NCBI GenBank assembly: GCA_014529385.2
Contig: CM043953.1
Span: forward strand, 62,619,872-62,683,871
Direction of reading: 5' to 3'
Length of the DNA stretch: 64,000 nucleotides
DNA from: Adiantum capillus-veneris
Taxonomy: Eukaryota > Streptophyta > Polypodiopsida > Polypodiales > Pteridaceae
Of this stretch, positions 22,309-34,712 are shown piece by piece. The position numbers were made by a program, and so were the translations under genes. Position 1 is the stretch's first letter; each line of letters begins with the position of its first letter. The notes below the pieces were generated by a model. That model had not been told where the DNA came from. It made no database searches and was given only the letters and a program-made list of their open reading frames with translations.

Positions 22309-23912
22309 CATTCTAAATGCGGACTCATGTCATATATTAGAGGGCAATGTTTATGAGCAATTTTTCAATCATTTTTGCGTTTTATTGTGTGATTTTGGGA
22401 AAAAGAATATGCCCTCGTAATTAATCAGAATTGAGGACCAAATCATCATTCATGAGCCCCTAGGGATGTGTATAGACTATAAAGAGAGTCAAATCTGGCC
22501 AAAAAATGTCTAAAAACAGCAAAAAATAGGCCAAGGTTGACGATAATGAGCGGGAATGTACATAAACGAGAGAAAAGTGAGATACAAAGTGTTTTGCTTT
22601 TCATTGGTATTTTTATAGGTTAGAATTGCTATTTTCGGGTTATTTTGGGATTTATTTGCTTTATTTTAGCCATTTTCTAGCAAAAATTATAGAAAAAAAT
22701 CCGTAATCCAGATGGAAACACAAAAGAAGAGACGCCTGATCGGAGCAAGGTAAAGAAGACACAGAAAAAATAGGGACTGCAAAGGTGACAGGACAAAATG
22801 ACCACCGTCATGAAGGGACCTCAAAAGGAGAAATCTACAAAAATGGTAAAACTGGAGCAACCGAAGTCCAAATCAGGAAATTTGCGAGCCTAAACCGCAT
22901 CTCGCAAAAAGTTATGGTCACAAGTAAAAGATGGGAAAATTTGGTGTCGGAGTCTCGATTACATATAGAGAGGCTAGGCTAGAAATCTCTCATTTGAGTC
23001 ATTTTCCATAGTGAGAGAGAGAGCTCCATACAGCAGTTGAGACTTCCAGAAGCTCATCCATCGCGCACGGTCACCAGATCGACATCAGATATGAGAGGTA
23101 CGCTTGTCAACACTGACTCTAAGTGTTGTTACTTCAGTTAGTCGCAAAACCTCACCGGCATCACAATCACAACCTGTGCACACATACACAAGACCGGTTG
23201 TTTGGGAGACCTAGAGGCCACCAAATGGAACCAAAATTGAAAGGCACGATGCCTATAGCTTAGGGATCGAGCCTATGACCTTGGAAAGCGCGAATGAAGC
23301 CGCTCAGAAAACCCTAATTGCACAGGACCTGCAAAAGGGCAACTGAACCAAGGTGATCGGAAATGAGCCAAAACTCATAGACAGCAAGCCAATAACCTCG
23401 ACAAACCGACTGAAGGGTTAGACCATGAAAAAGTTCGTCAAAACGGAGCCTAAAGTCTCTATTTGACGAAAACCGCACAAAGCATCACGATACTCTAACG
23501 GGCCGACCAAGTGACAAAATGACACCAAATTTAACAAGGTACATCCAAAAGAGGTCAACTACGAGATGGAATGTGTCCACTCAGGAAAAAAAACTCTTCC
23601 ACTAGGGCAAATACCGGCAACATGCCAGAAAGATGTCCAAATGGTCGTTCTTGGTGTTGTAAACACCAAAACAACAACTGACTGCTTGGATCAAAGGTCA
23701 AAAGGAAATAAAAGACAGCCAGAGTCATACAATGACCAAAAGGAACGGCGACCATCACCTAAGTGGTCTACTGCAACTCCAGGAACAGCTAAGTGCTACA
23801 AACACTTCTAAATTGATTAAAACTTGATGTGTGTGTCTAGCAGGGCCTATTAACACCATTGTGGTCAACTAACATCCAAAAAAAAAAAAACTGGTAAAAA
23901 TGACCAAGTACT

Positions 23913-24655
23913 AGTCTATCGTGATAGACTTGAATTTACAATTAGACAAGGAAATTTTAACTTTGGCTTCACGAGGGGTGCAAACAAGGAATATTAACCA
24001 CCATTATCAAATCAAAGTACAAGAGGGATCATTTTTTGCCAAATAACTTAGTCTATCGCGATAGACTTGCTACACCAATAATTGGGGGAAAGACTTTTCA
24101 AGATTTTAACAAAATAGACTTGGGGAAGCACATGAAGGCAGTACACCAAATTTGGTGACAGGATGGACTCCTATGGCAAGCTGAGAAAGACATGATGACA
24201 ACTCAGAGTCAGAACAGGACATCTCAAGGGCAGACAGCTAAAATTCACATGTGAGGGGTCAAGAAACCTTACATCAACTGGGAGAAGGCAGACAGATGAT
24301 CACAGAGGCAAAAAATGACAAATTGACACTAAGTACCAGTCTATCGCGATAGACTAAGCAGAGGGATACTAGGCCATCTTATCAAAAACTGGAATTAACA
24401 GTTGGCTTCAACATGATGCAAGAGAGCTACCCACTAAGTTTGAGCCCAAAACAACACAAAATGAAGGAGATAGACCAACATCTCCTTAGAAGGAATTTGG
24501 AAAAATGGGAGTTGATCCAAAAAGGGGTCACTTGACATTCGTTTGAGGTGAAAATGGGATCAGATCATGTGCAAGGTATGAGAAACCAATTGGTGGAGGC
24601 ACAACTGCAAAGTAGGACCCTTGTCAAAAAAAAGGCTAGTCTATCGTGATAGACA
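23913..24655. repeat. Palindrome array, spacer copy (four sites)
   Basis: Sites are at 23913-23930 (AGTCTATCGTGATAGACT), 24050-24067 (AGTCTATCGCGATAGACT), 24338-24355 (AGTCTATCGCGATAGACT) and 24638-24655 (AGTCTATCGTGATAGACA). Start distances are 137, 288 and 300 bp, the last two close to the 298-bp period in the leader. Flanking words such as AAATTTCAAGGCATTTGGA (after 24735) recur in the leader near 11864, so both arrays share an origin. Confidence 0.9.
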
Positions 24656-24951
24656 GAGAAAAAGTTGCAAATAAATAGATTTTCAGTTTGGGCTTATAGA
24701 GTGACCTTACATGCCCTGTGAACATACACCACACAAAATTTCAAGGCATTTGGACCGGTTCTCCTTCACCAACAACATTAATTTGAAGCCGCCAGAGTCG
24801 CACAATGGAAGAGCTTGTCTATCTGCTAACATTTTACCTTAACTAATCTTGGGACTAAGAAGGCTCATCTAGATGCATGATTAAGTGGTAATCAATTTAG
24901 AAGAGTAGTACTATGTTTGTGCATTAACTGTTAATTGTGAATACAGGATCT

Positions 24952-27900
24952 ATGGATGCTTCTCCGGGAAAAAGAAAAGGCAAGAACCTGGCAACGGAAG
25001 GTGCAGTACCCTATGCACTTCTACCCAATTCCCTAAAGCCAGCAGCCACCTGGATACCTACAGACGTGCAACAGGCAGCAGCCTTTCAGATCTATCAAGG
25101 TTCATATGTGGATGACAAAAGAAATTTCGTGGATACAGTGATGATCCCTAAGGAGGCAGAAAATTACTTGAAAAGATCACCGCAAAGGTCATGGCTCAAA
25201 AAAGTTGGCTTGTGGAACTTTGTATCACTACCACCAGTAGGGATAGATTTCAAAAGGGTACAACATCTAATTGAGACTATCCAAGAAGATGGAACTTGCA
25301 GAGTGGCAGGCATGGATAATGAAGTGATGGAGATCCAGATCACCAAAGAGATCATCGAAGAGGCATTGAAATTGTCCGATCAAGGAGCCAACATGAGAGA
25401 AAGAAGGAAAAACCTCACAGTCTACTTGCAAAAGTCCAAACTACCTTCTTTCGAACTCATAGCAAACCCGGAAGTAAGAGAACTGACACAGATCTATAGT
25501 CAGTGTTTGTTGAGCTACAGCAAAAGACCGCCAAGATACACTACACCACACGGGAGCATCTCAACCACACTGACATGGGCTATGAGAATGACCCATGAGT
25601 TCTATATAGATCACGTGTCATATATGTTTGAAGAAATGACAAAGCTAAGACAGGACATACCAAATTACATTGCAGGAGGAGAAGTCCTAACAAGAGTAAT
25701 ATACCAGGCCATAGGCGCGGCAGATCAGTTGCCACATGCCCCTCATCAGAACGACTGGCTGGTATTAAGAGAGAATATCGAAGACAGATCACAAGGGAAA
25801 GTACCGGCCTCTATTAACACCATTGGAGGACGCAGGCTGGAAAGAGTAACAAGAAGTACACAAGAAAAGATGGAAGAAGAAAGACGAACTAAAGAGGAAG
25901 ATGCCCGACTAAAGAAGCGGAAAACGGAAATGGAAAACAACACCAGGTTGCAGAAGATAGCAAAAATGGAAAGGATGCTAGAAGGATTTTCTCTAGAGAA
26001 ATCTCTACGAGGCGATGTAGGCACCACTTGGAAACCTTCTAGTAGCACTTGCACACTGAGAACGAAGAATAGAAACAACCCAGGTTTTGATTTGGACTGG
26101 TTCAAGAGGTACATCCAAGAAAGAAATGCTAGGGACGAACCAGAATTGCTACTAGAAGAGGAGGATCTCCAAACTTTGAGAGATCAGTTGAGGCCAACTT
26201 CACGAGATCAGGAAACACCACCGCCATTTCCAAGGCTAGACACAAGTGAGAGGCAATCGACCCCACCTGCTGACTCTACTTCGCATTCAGAAAGCTCACA
26301 TCGTGATGAGAGAGTTCATACACCACCCAGTGAAGAAGAAGAAGAAGAAGAAGAAGAAAGAACAAATGGTCGCCCAAACACTGGAACCATATCACAAAGT
26401 GATAAAGGCAAGCAAAAGGAGGTGGATCAGACAAAAGATAAAGCTTCCTCCTCTCAAGAAATTGAGTTGGAAGCTACTATAGATGAAGATTCCCAGTCAA
26501 TGGAGACAATACTAAACCGAACAAGACTGCACAGTCAATGGCTAGCTGATCAGAACAGGTCCAACAAAATGAGGTTACAAAAAACCCATGGAGAAGTTCA
26601 AAGACTGCAGGAGCAAAGGGAGGACACTCTAAAGCTGATCAGCATCAGAGATGCTGAGATCTTGGGGTTCAAAAGCACAGTAAATCTCCTCAAAGACAAT
26701 TTACGGGAGTCTGAAGACTTCAATGCCATTTGCGAAGATACAATCAACGTATTCCTTGACGATGTCAGTGACAGAGATGAACACATCCATAAGTTGGAAA
26801 AAGAAAAGCAAGATGCGCTGGAGACAGTCAAAAGTTTGCAAGTCGTCATCAATGACTTACAAATTGAAGTCAAAGATTTGAGAGCAGTAACAGATATACA
26901 AGCAAGGGAAATCGAACGAGCTAAGAAGCAGAAAACGTCGCTACCAACAACACCGGTAGTCCACCCAGAAGAAGAAGTGGCTGCACTGAGGAGGGAGCTG
27001 GAGTTGGAAAGAAAACAGCGCTTAATGATAGCCAAAAGTGCGCTTAGAGCAGAAAATCAACTACAAAGGCAAATTTCAGACTTACAAAGTGAACGGCAAC
27101 AAGGACCAGCTCCTGACAGTGAAATGGAAAGCATTGTTTCCAAATCACTCAAGGAAGAAAATAAAAACTTTCACATCAGGTTAAAACAGTTAGAGGAGTC
27201 TGTCGCTAAAAAAGAAATGGAATTTCAAGCTCTACAAATCAATAGTAGAACAATGGTTGCGCAAATCGCAAGTCTACAAACTGCAAGGAAACACCAAGGA
27301 CAGGTACGAGTGCACCTGGAGCAAGCAACAACGAATTTGGCTGGACTCGCCGAAGTATATGGGGGTCAAGATGAGTACGAGGAAGAATCAGATGAACAGG
27401 AGGCCCCAGATACACTGACTGATCAAACTGGCTCCAAAGACCAAGAAATAGAAGAAGATTCAGTCACGAGATTGGAAGAGCAGAGGTTGGCTGAGCAGAT
27501 GGAAAAACAATCAGAGATGATATGGTACAAGGCAATGCAACTAGAAAAGGAGATGCTACAAGGGCTTTCCAGATCAGGCAAAACAGCAGCAGAGCTACGG
27601 AAGGAATGGAATGCCCCTATGTTACCATATGCTCTGCTGAAATACGAAACTCTAACACATCAACGGTAGCTTGAAAAAGAAGCACAAGTGCCAGTGTTCG
27701 AAGGAGAAGTACAGGATTGGGAACAGCAAAACAGAATAGTAGACAGCCAGCCAAAGTGGAGGCGTCAATGGCTCTTGGATCATCCTAATAACCTGATCCA
27801 CTTAGTCAACGCACAGCCTGGGCTGAGGAATGACAGAACTTTTTGCCCAACTCCTGAACATACACCTACAGCCAACATAAAGCACTACAAAGCAGAAATC

Positions 27901-28340
27901 CGGCATGGCTAAATTATCCAGTATTGCCAAGGCCAGCAGAGGGAGAGAGAATATCCGGTTCTTACATGGTGAAAACCCTTCAGGGCGCCATCGCAGAATT
28001 CGGAGGCTCTCCCGACCTATCCTGTAAGATGCTATGTAAAATAGCTCAAACCTTTTTGGCCTGTCTCACAGTCTTCTCAGAAAGCTGGACATCAGAGTAT
28101 ATGAATACCGAAAGAAGCATCTCAGAGCTGTCATACGATCTAAGTGGGCCACCTACAGAGCCAGTATTGTATGCCTATTTCAAACGGCTAATGTTTCTGC
28201 CAAGCTACCATCTCCAAACCTTCGAAGAAGCATTTTACACAGGCTTCTTCATGTACAAGTCAAAAAAATTTGGCCCATTAATGGCAAGCGAGTCTATGCG
28301 ATATGATGCGTTTCTACATCAAATCAACCAAGAAAGATGA
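24952..28340 (+). pseudogene. Large coiled-coil ORF between pol and the 3' LTR
   Basis: The first ATG in frame is 24952; the frame is open to a TAG at 27667, continues in frame to a TAA at 27910, and after a 1-base shift near 27900 carries on to a TGA at 28338. That makes about 1,130 codons in the undamaged form. Visible parts: a basic start (GKRKGK), a globular region of about 280 residues, a Glu/Lys/Arg-rich stretch, an acidic run of nine Glu (about 26333-26360), a long heptad-rich coiled coil (about 26500-27350) and a globular tail (about 27930-28340). No signal peptide or clear membrane segment is seen, so it does not look like an Athila-type envelope gene. I do not recognise the family. 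It ends only 60 bp before the 3' LTR. Possible roles are a structural or chromatin-associated protein made from a spliced RNA; this is inference. Confidence 0.8.
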
Positions 28341-28387
28341 CAACGACAATGAAGACAAAGACGATCATGTCATGGTAGCCATGAATT

Positions 28388-28399
28388 AGGAGGGGGGAG
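28388..28399 (+). other. 3' polypurine tract of the giant element
   Basis: AGGAGGGGGGAG is immediately followed by the LTR start TGTTGG at 28400, the expected plus-strand primer position. Confidence 0.9.
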
Positions 28400-29324
28400 T
28401 GTTGGATCCCCATTTGTCCAACTCTTGTAATGAGCCCATCTTGTAAAGCATATCAAATTCCCATTTTATGTCAAAGACGTCTTATCATTTTGATCCATTC
28501 GTCTAGGTTATGTAAAGATTAATCAATTAGTCAGGACTCAGATTTGTTCACACTTTGTAATAATGAGTAAGAGAACCCCATGTACATTTTTGAGCTAAGG
28601 TGACTAAAGTATAAAAGTCACCTTAGAACCATTTTTGAACAACATTTTGAATATTAATTCTGTGTCGTACGAGCCAGAGAGAGGGAGAGAGAGAGAGTGA
28701 GTGTGTCTTATCCTCTTCGCTACGCGCTTCTCCCTCACCGGATTCACGACGTGACTACACCATCGCGGTAGTCTCTCCGAGAGATACGCGCCCATGCCAC
28801 GCATTCACATTTTCGAGCTGTTCGCGATCGATCCTTCCTCGAGCTTGTTTTGCTTGTAAGTAGCACAAACAGTGTCTATTTTCAACAATCAGGTGCTTTA
28901 TGGAATGAGAAAGAGATTAGCTACACATAGATACTCATAAACTTAAGTTTCGCCCACTTTTGGATTATGACCTGTTAGTCTATCGCGACTGTATTCGAGA
29001 TAACTAGGGTTCAAATCTGGTGAGATTAGACTTATAGGTAAGTATATCCTAGTGAGAGGATGGTGCCTAGTAAGTTTGATGCGATTCTGAGTTCGTTGGA
29101 AGTGTAAATGGTGTTATGAGCGTTTAGGGATAGAGTGGGTTGCATTCTACCAGAGTTAATGATTGATGCATCATAAAAGTGCGTATGTGTAGATTGGTCT
29201 CAGCCTGACAAGCTAACGAGATTGCCTACGTGCACCTACGGGTTAGTCGTGTCATCGGATGATAAGTATGTTGTCTGTGTCGTGCTCTTGAGTATGAACA
29301 GGGGAGTAGTCAAGCCCTAAAACA
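28400..29324 (+). repeat. 3' LTR of the giant element, full length
   Basis: 925 bp, TGTTGGATCC to CCCTAAAACA. It contains a TATA-like TATAAAAG at 28610-28617, a GAGA stretch near 28675-28700, and a damaged copy of the palindrome (AGTCTATCGCGACT, 28977-28990). The AGGGA duplication follows at 29325. Confidence 0.95.
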
Positions 29325-30651
29325 AGGGACCAATTGGATATGCCTTGGCATTGACATGCCCAAAAATCCATGGCCTACCGCTACTGCTTTGGAGTAGACA
29401 TCTCCCATTGATGACCAAAATCGTTTGTGATAAAGTCTAGACCCAAGTTTGTAGAGAAATTACAACCATGTATCGTGTGCCCTAGACCTATATTTGGAGT
29501 GAAATTGAAATCATCATGCAATGTACTCATGCTGGCTCGATCTATTTTTTAGCATCAAGCAACTAACCATGTCAAAATTCATCACACTACAAATTTAAGA
29601 GAAATGGCATAACTTAATGGAAAAGAAATGTCTCTAAAATTCTTTCTTATTCTCATCTATCAATTGAATAATTGGAGGTTGGAGTAATTCATTGTCTAAT
29701 GTGTCTTTTTCCTCCCCATCTCTTTCTTGTTATGTATCTTTAGCCAGTTCCTCTATTGACAATAATAGTAGCTCCCCCAAGATACTTTAATTGAGATCCC
29801 TCCAATCTAGCCCATCATCTACATCCTACTCCCCCAAAAAAGTTCTTAGTGTGAAATGCAATTTGAATCTCAAATAGCCACTCAATCTCTCTAAACGAAT
29901 GCAAACAAAACTTGCTCATAGTGCTCCAAGAGCATAAATGTGTCTCTTGGATTAACCTAGAGCTGCCAAGAGTCAACCTTAACAACGCGCGCTCTTGTCT
30001 CAGCATGCGGTTGCTACAACTTTGAACCGCTTGGCATCAAAGATGGAGATAAATCTTTTAAAATTGATCTTTAAGATGTCTTGGCTCTTACCAAAGTAAT
30101 CAAGTTACCCTATTGTTTCCCATGAGCTTGCCTTGCTTTGCAACATTTTTAAAGTTGATCATTATACCACTATCAAAACTAGTTATTCATTCATTTGTCC
30201 TTCAAACCCAAAAATGTCATCTATGCAACCAAAGTGCTCCATATTTGTGATACTATTGTACAAGGAGACATAAGTTGTGGAATCATTTCACAAGTCTTGG
30301 TGATCTCTAGGAAACATAAATGTAGACTTTTCTTATGTATACCAAATGCAATCCAACAAGAACTCGACATGCACAACATGTGATATGCAGCTAGATGGTG
30401 TGGTTACAAAGATCACAATTGTATAGCTTAAAGTTGGATACAAAAAACCTTCAACACATAAACCAAAATGTTTGGATCAACAAAACCTAAACATCAACAA
30501 GCGTACACTGATTTTACTAGCACAAATATGTTGGGGTCATGCCAACTTGGGCGACCAGGTGTGAACCACCTCTTTGTATTTGAAGCCTATAAAGGCTAAA
30601 AGAACTGTAAATGATATCTCTCTTTTTTGTGTGCTTCAATTGCAGCCTTAT

Positions 30652-30655
<4 letters not shown>

Positions 30656-30697
<42 letters not shown>
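30656..30697. repeat. (CT)n microsatellite
   Basis: About 21 uninterrupted CT units. Confidence 0.97.
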
Positions 30698-30700
<3 letters not shown>

Positions 30701-31173
30701 AGTAGAAAACACATGATGGGAACCACCCCTTGTCATTGTGTGGATGACTATACACGATTGGTAAGAGGATTTTGTGCTCCCATCCCATTGGCCAACAAAG
30801 AACTTTTAAGGACAATTCCAAGAGACCTCGTGTCTAATTGAGTAGTCTTCAACTCAAGCCATGTGACTCTAGAGGAAATTGGTAAAACCAATCATTCCAC
30901 TTCTGTGCATGATTGCAAAGAGGATTATTTGCATCATCTATTGAGAAAATTGATAGAGACGGGTGTGTGTGTGCGTGCACGCGCATGCGTACATGTGTGT
31001 GTGTGTAATTCGAAGGGGGGGAATGTTCTTCAATGCCATCAGCAAACAAAGAACTTTTAACTTTGTAAGAAAATTTCCAAGAAACCTCAAAGGTCTAATC
31101 GACAAGTCTTCAACTGAAGACATGTGACTCAGAGGGAATTGGAATCAAGTCTACATACTTCTTCTCTTGTTTC

Positions 31174-31175
31174 TT

Positions 31176-31206
<31 letters not shown>

Positions 31207-31213
31207 GGGGGGG
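31174..31213. repeat. T12G28 homopolymer junction
   Basis: Twelve T directly followed by 28 G. The G run could form a quadruplex and is prone to length error. Confidence 0.9.
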
Positions 31214-32398
31214 AGGATAATGATTTGGAACTTCAATCTAGCCCGCATATCCTTGTAATCATTTATGGCAATTGAAGTGAGGGAAATTGCCAATTTGGCT
31301 CTTCAACCTTGCCCAATTTGCATCATTGGCACAAACAACATGCTTTTTGAGGCCAATGAAGAAGAATGAGATGATAACCTTCAAAATGTGGCTAGATTTG
31401 AAGTGGTTAGTAAGATTTTTTTATTTAAATGGTCTTATTGCTTGATGATCAAATTTTTCAAAGTGGCATGACCTTAGAAGGTATAATTCGAAAGGGATTT
31501 AACTAAACCATGCAATAAATATTCGATATGTGTGCTATGGGACTCCTCAAAGATGCTCCCAGCACAATTATTGACCAAATATTTTAAAAATGCACAGCAT
31601 GTGTTATAAGCAAAATTGGATTATTTGCTTGCTAAAATTTTACTTCTCATCATTTGATACACTTTATTAGAGATTTCCCTATGGAGCACATGTCACTTTG
31701 AAAGTATTTTTGCTCATGTAAACTCTAAAATTTCATTCCTCTAAAAATGAAGCAAATCCCATGAATGAGAATGCTTCTTGACAACAAGAAATGTACAATA
31801 AGCAATCCAAACACTTTTACAATAAAATCTTTTTGGAGTGCACTTGCATGTTATAAACAAGGCATTTAGACATGGTTATCACATCTTACAACTTCCAATA
31901 TTCTCTTTATCTTTGTACATGATCAAATATGTGGGATATACTGAATTGTTTCTGAGTGTTTTGATGGATTTGTGTCTTTTGGACTACCTATTCACTTGCC
32001 TTTGGTCTTTGATATGCAACTTTACCTATAGCGCAACAACTTGAATTGCCAATCGTTACGAGAAGCCATCCTTCATTTTGTTGAAACATGGAGCAAGTAG
32101 CTCTTCTTGATGACTCTTCTGCTTTCTTCAAATTCCTCTCAAGTTGAGGATCCAATCTGATTTTGAGAACAATTTATTTTGAATAGACAAAACAATAAAT
32201 ACCATGCATCTTAAATGCATCAAAAGTGTGAATTATTATTTGTATAAGAAAACCTCTTTGCATTTTTCTTCCTCAAGCAGAGAAGAAAATAACGCATTTT
32301 TCACTATGTGCATATCAAACATCCATCATTGGCATTTCGCATTGTGCAATTGTGTAGTCATTGTGCTGATCAATTAAGCATCTCACAACCAATATATT

Positions 32399-32590
32399 TG
32401 AAGGAGTACGAGCGGAAGTGTGACGCGAGAGAGAGTGCGAGAAGAAGAGCACGACGATATGGTGAACTCGCTCTACTGTAATGTGTAGAGCATAGTGAGT
32501 TCTTATTAGGTTTTTACAAAAGAATATGTGTACATACCTGGCGGCCCGCCCACTTACCTGGGCGACCACATTGGGCTTTATACCCCAACA
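32399..32590 (-). repeat. 3' LTR of the second copia element
   Basis: TGAAGGAGTA to ACCCCAACA. The adjacent polypurine tract reads AAGTGGGAGGT on the minus strand (about 32591-32602). Confidence 0.95.
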
Positions 32591-32679
32591 ACCTCCCACT
32601 TAAAGTCCAATGTGGTACTTTAAGTGTGAGAGAAGCTACTATACAAGCTAATATACAAGAGATGTAGAGAAGTGTTGTA

Positions 32680-34692
32680 CTACCCTACACCTAACTGCTT
32701 GTGAAAATGCGCAAAGCTCTCTGAGGGAAGTCCTTTTGTAAGTAGATCAACAGGATTTTCTGTGGTGTGAACTTTGACAAGCTGAAGTTTCTTATCCTCG
32801 AGCATTTCCCTGATGAAATGATACTTCACATCCACATGCTTTGTCTTTGAGTGATAAACTGGATTGCGAGCCAATTGTATAGCACTTTGACTATCACAAT
32901 ATAACACAGGCATCTCTTCTTTGATTCCCAAATATGTTACTAGTCGATTAAGCCAAATTGATTCTTTGCATGCCTCTGATGCTGCAACATATTCAGCCTC
33001 TGTAGTAGACTGAGTAACACAATCTTGTAATCTAGAACGCCATGATACTGCTCCACCAGCCAATGTAAAGACATACCCTGACGTAGACCTTCGCTTGTCT
33101 AAGTCACCTGCATAATCTGAGTCTGTAAAACCCTTTACACTTAGCTCCTGACTCCTATAGCATATACGCATACTCTTTGTAGCTTTCAGGTATCTCAATA
33201 TTCCTTTCACTGCCTCCCAATGTTTCTTGCCTGGGTTTGACATGGATCGACTTACTACTCCCACTGCAAATGCAATGTCTGGGCGAGTAGCAATCATTGC
33301 ATACATCAAACTACCCACTGCAGACGCATATGGAATCTTATCCATTTCAGCCTGTTCTTCCTCAGACACAGGACAATCTTGTTTGCTAAGTTTCACATAT
33401 GGTGGCAATGGAACACTCAATGCCTTTCCCTTCTCCATATTGAAACGTTGCAAAACCTTGTCAATATACTCTGTTTGAGATAACCAAATCAACTTCTTTG
33501 ATCTATCTCTCTCAATGCGCATACCAAGTATATGACTTGCCTCACCCATGTCTTTCATGTCAAACGATTTTGCCATCTTTGACTTCAAAGCTGAAATTTC
33601 TTCCAAGTGCTTGCCAGCAATCAACATGTCATCCACATACAAAATAAGGATCAGCCAACTGCCATCCTTAGCCTTCTTTGTATATAGAAAGTGATCGAAC
33701 TCACTACGTTTGTAGCCTTGAGAAAGCATAAACTTGTGGAACTTATGGTACCATGCCCTCGGTGATTGTTTTAAGCCATAAAGACTCTTTAACAACTGGC
33801 GTACCAAATCTTCCTTGCCTTTCTCAACAAACCCTTCTGGGTGCTGCATGTAAATTTCCACATCTAAATCACCATGCAAGAACGTTGTCTTGACATCCAT
33901 TTGGTGCAACACCAAATCTAATATGGCAACCAATGCAAGAAAGCATCTCAATGTAGTTATCTTGACCACCGGAGAGAAGACTTCATCAAAGTCAATGCCT
34001 TGTTCTTGCTTAAAGCCCTTGGCAACAAGCCTTGCTTTGTACTTTGAGTGACTATCATGAGCGGTGATCTTATACCTATAAACCCATTTACAAGGTAGAG
34101 CCTTTTTGCCATGTGGTAATTTAACTAGCTTCCATGTCTGGTTTTTATGCAGAGTTGTCATCTCTGACTGCATGGCCAATTGCCAATTCCCGGAGTCCTT
34201 CATTTGCACTGCTTCCTTGTAACATGAAGGCTCATTGCAATCAGTCAACATGACATAGTTCATAGATGGAACAAACGGATCAGGAGGTTGCGTGATACGT
34301 CTAGATCTACGCAAATTAGGTGGCTCAAGTTCAGCCACAACCTGTGGTTCCAATCTATCATGTCCTTGCTCCTCTTGAGCCCTAACGTTATCTTCTTGGA
34401 AGACAACTCTTCTAATCTCCTCAACCGTCTCTGGTTTAGAATGATATTTGGATTCATTTTTGTGAACATCATTGCTGCGGATAACCTTTCTGGATTCGGG
34501 ATCCCAAAGTCTGTACCCTATCTCACCAGAATTACCATAGCCTAGAAAGATGCAATTTCTACTCTTTGGCTCAAGTTTGTTCCTAAATTCCTTTGGAACG
34601 TAAGTATATGCCTCACAGCCAAAGACTCTGAGATGCTTGTATGAGGGCATTTTGCCTGACCATACCATCTCTGCCACTGAATCCTTTTGCAA
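32680..34692 (-). pseudogene. Copia integrase end, reverse transcriptase and RNase H
   Basis: An open frame of 670 codons. It starts in the integrase/RT linker (YKHLRVFGCEAY), then RT with KARLVAKGFKQEQGIDF, QMDVKTTFLHGDL and the intact YVDD catalytic box at 33628-33639, then copia RNase H (GFTDSDYAGDLDKRRSTSGY, STTEAEYVAASEA, YCDSQSAIQLA). It ends at the TKGLP region near the polypurine tract. The enzymes look intact, but a frame break near 34725 separates them from integrase. Confidence 0.93.
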
Positions 34693-34712
34693 AACCTTGC
34701 TAGGAGATCTAT

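Larger units (their letters stand above)
22132..24936 (+). other. Spacer between pol and the 3' ORF
   Basis: 2.8 kb without a recognisable coding frame. It contains an internal polypurine tract near its start and the second palindrome array near its end (23913-24655). The last 60 bp before the 3' ORF contain TTAAC/CTAAT branch-like sequences and GTGAATACAG, a plausible splice acceptor. Confidence 0.65.
10464..29324 (+). mobile_element. Giant Tat-like Ty3 retrotransposon, 18.86 kb
   Basis: LTRs at 10464-10701 and 28400-29324 are flanked by a perfect 5-bp duplication AGGGA at 10459-10463 and 29325-29329. A tRNA-Asp primer site follows the 5' LTR. Order: leader with palindrome array, gag, zinc knuckles and protease, RT, RNase H, duplicated H2C2, integrase, a second protease-like ORF, an internal polypurine tract, a spacer with a second palindrome array, a large coiled-coil ORF, the 3' polypurine tract, and the 3' LTR. 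The tRNA-Asp primer and the long RNase H/integrase linker point to the Tat/Athila side of Ty3 elements. The shared LTR parts differ at about five positions in 238, so insertion is not ancient, yet the coding parts carry many stops. It may have been copied passively from an already damaged parent. Confidence 0.95.
29330..32393. other. Non-coding DNA with simple repeats
   Basis: 3 kb between the giant element and the second copia element. No coding domain is seen. It contains (CT)n at 30656-30697, a mixed GT/GC tract at 30963-31008 and T12G28 at 31174-31213. The open frames across these repeats are low-complexity artefacts. Confidence 0.6.

Noticed and set aside
11467-24655. Regularly spaced palindromes as a CRISPR-like array
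   Set aside because: The 298-bp spacing, eukaryotic context and position inside an LTR element rule this out; it is a diverged tandem repeat.
26246-26482. Lys-rich plus-strand frame inside the 3' ORF
   Set aside because: It is a shadow frame of the GAA repeat that codes the acidic run in the real ORF.
24952-28340. Envelope-like gene as in Athila
   Set aside because: No signal peptide or clear membrane-spanning segment is visible; the sequence is charged and coiled-coil.
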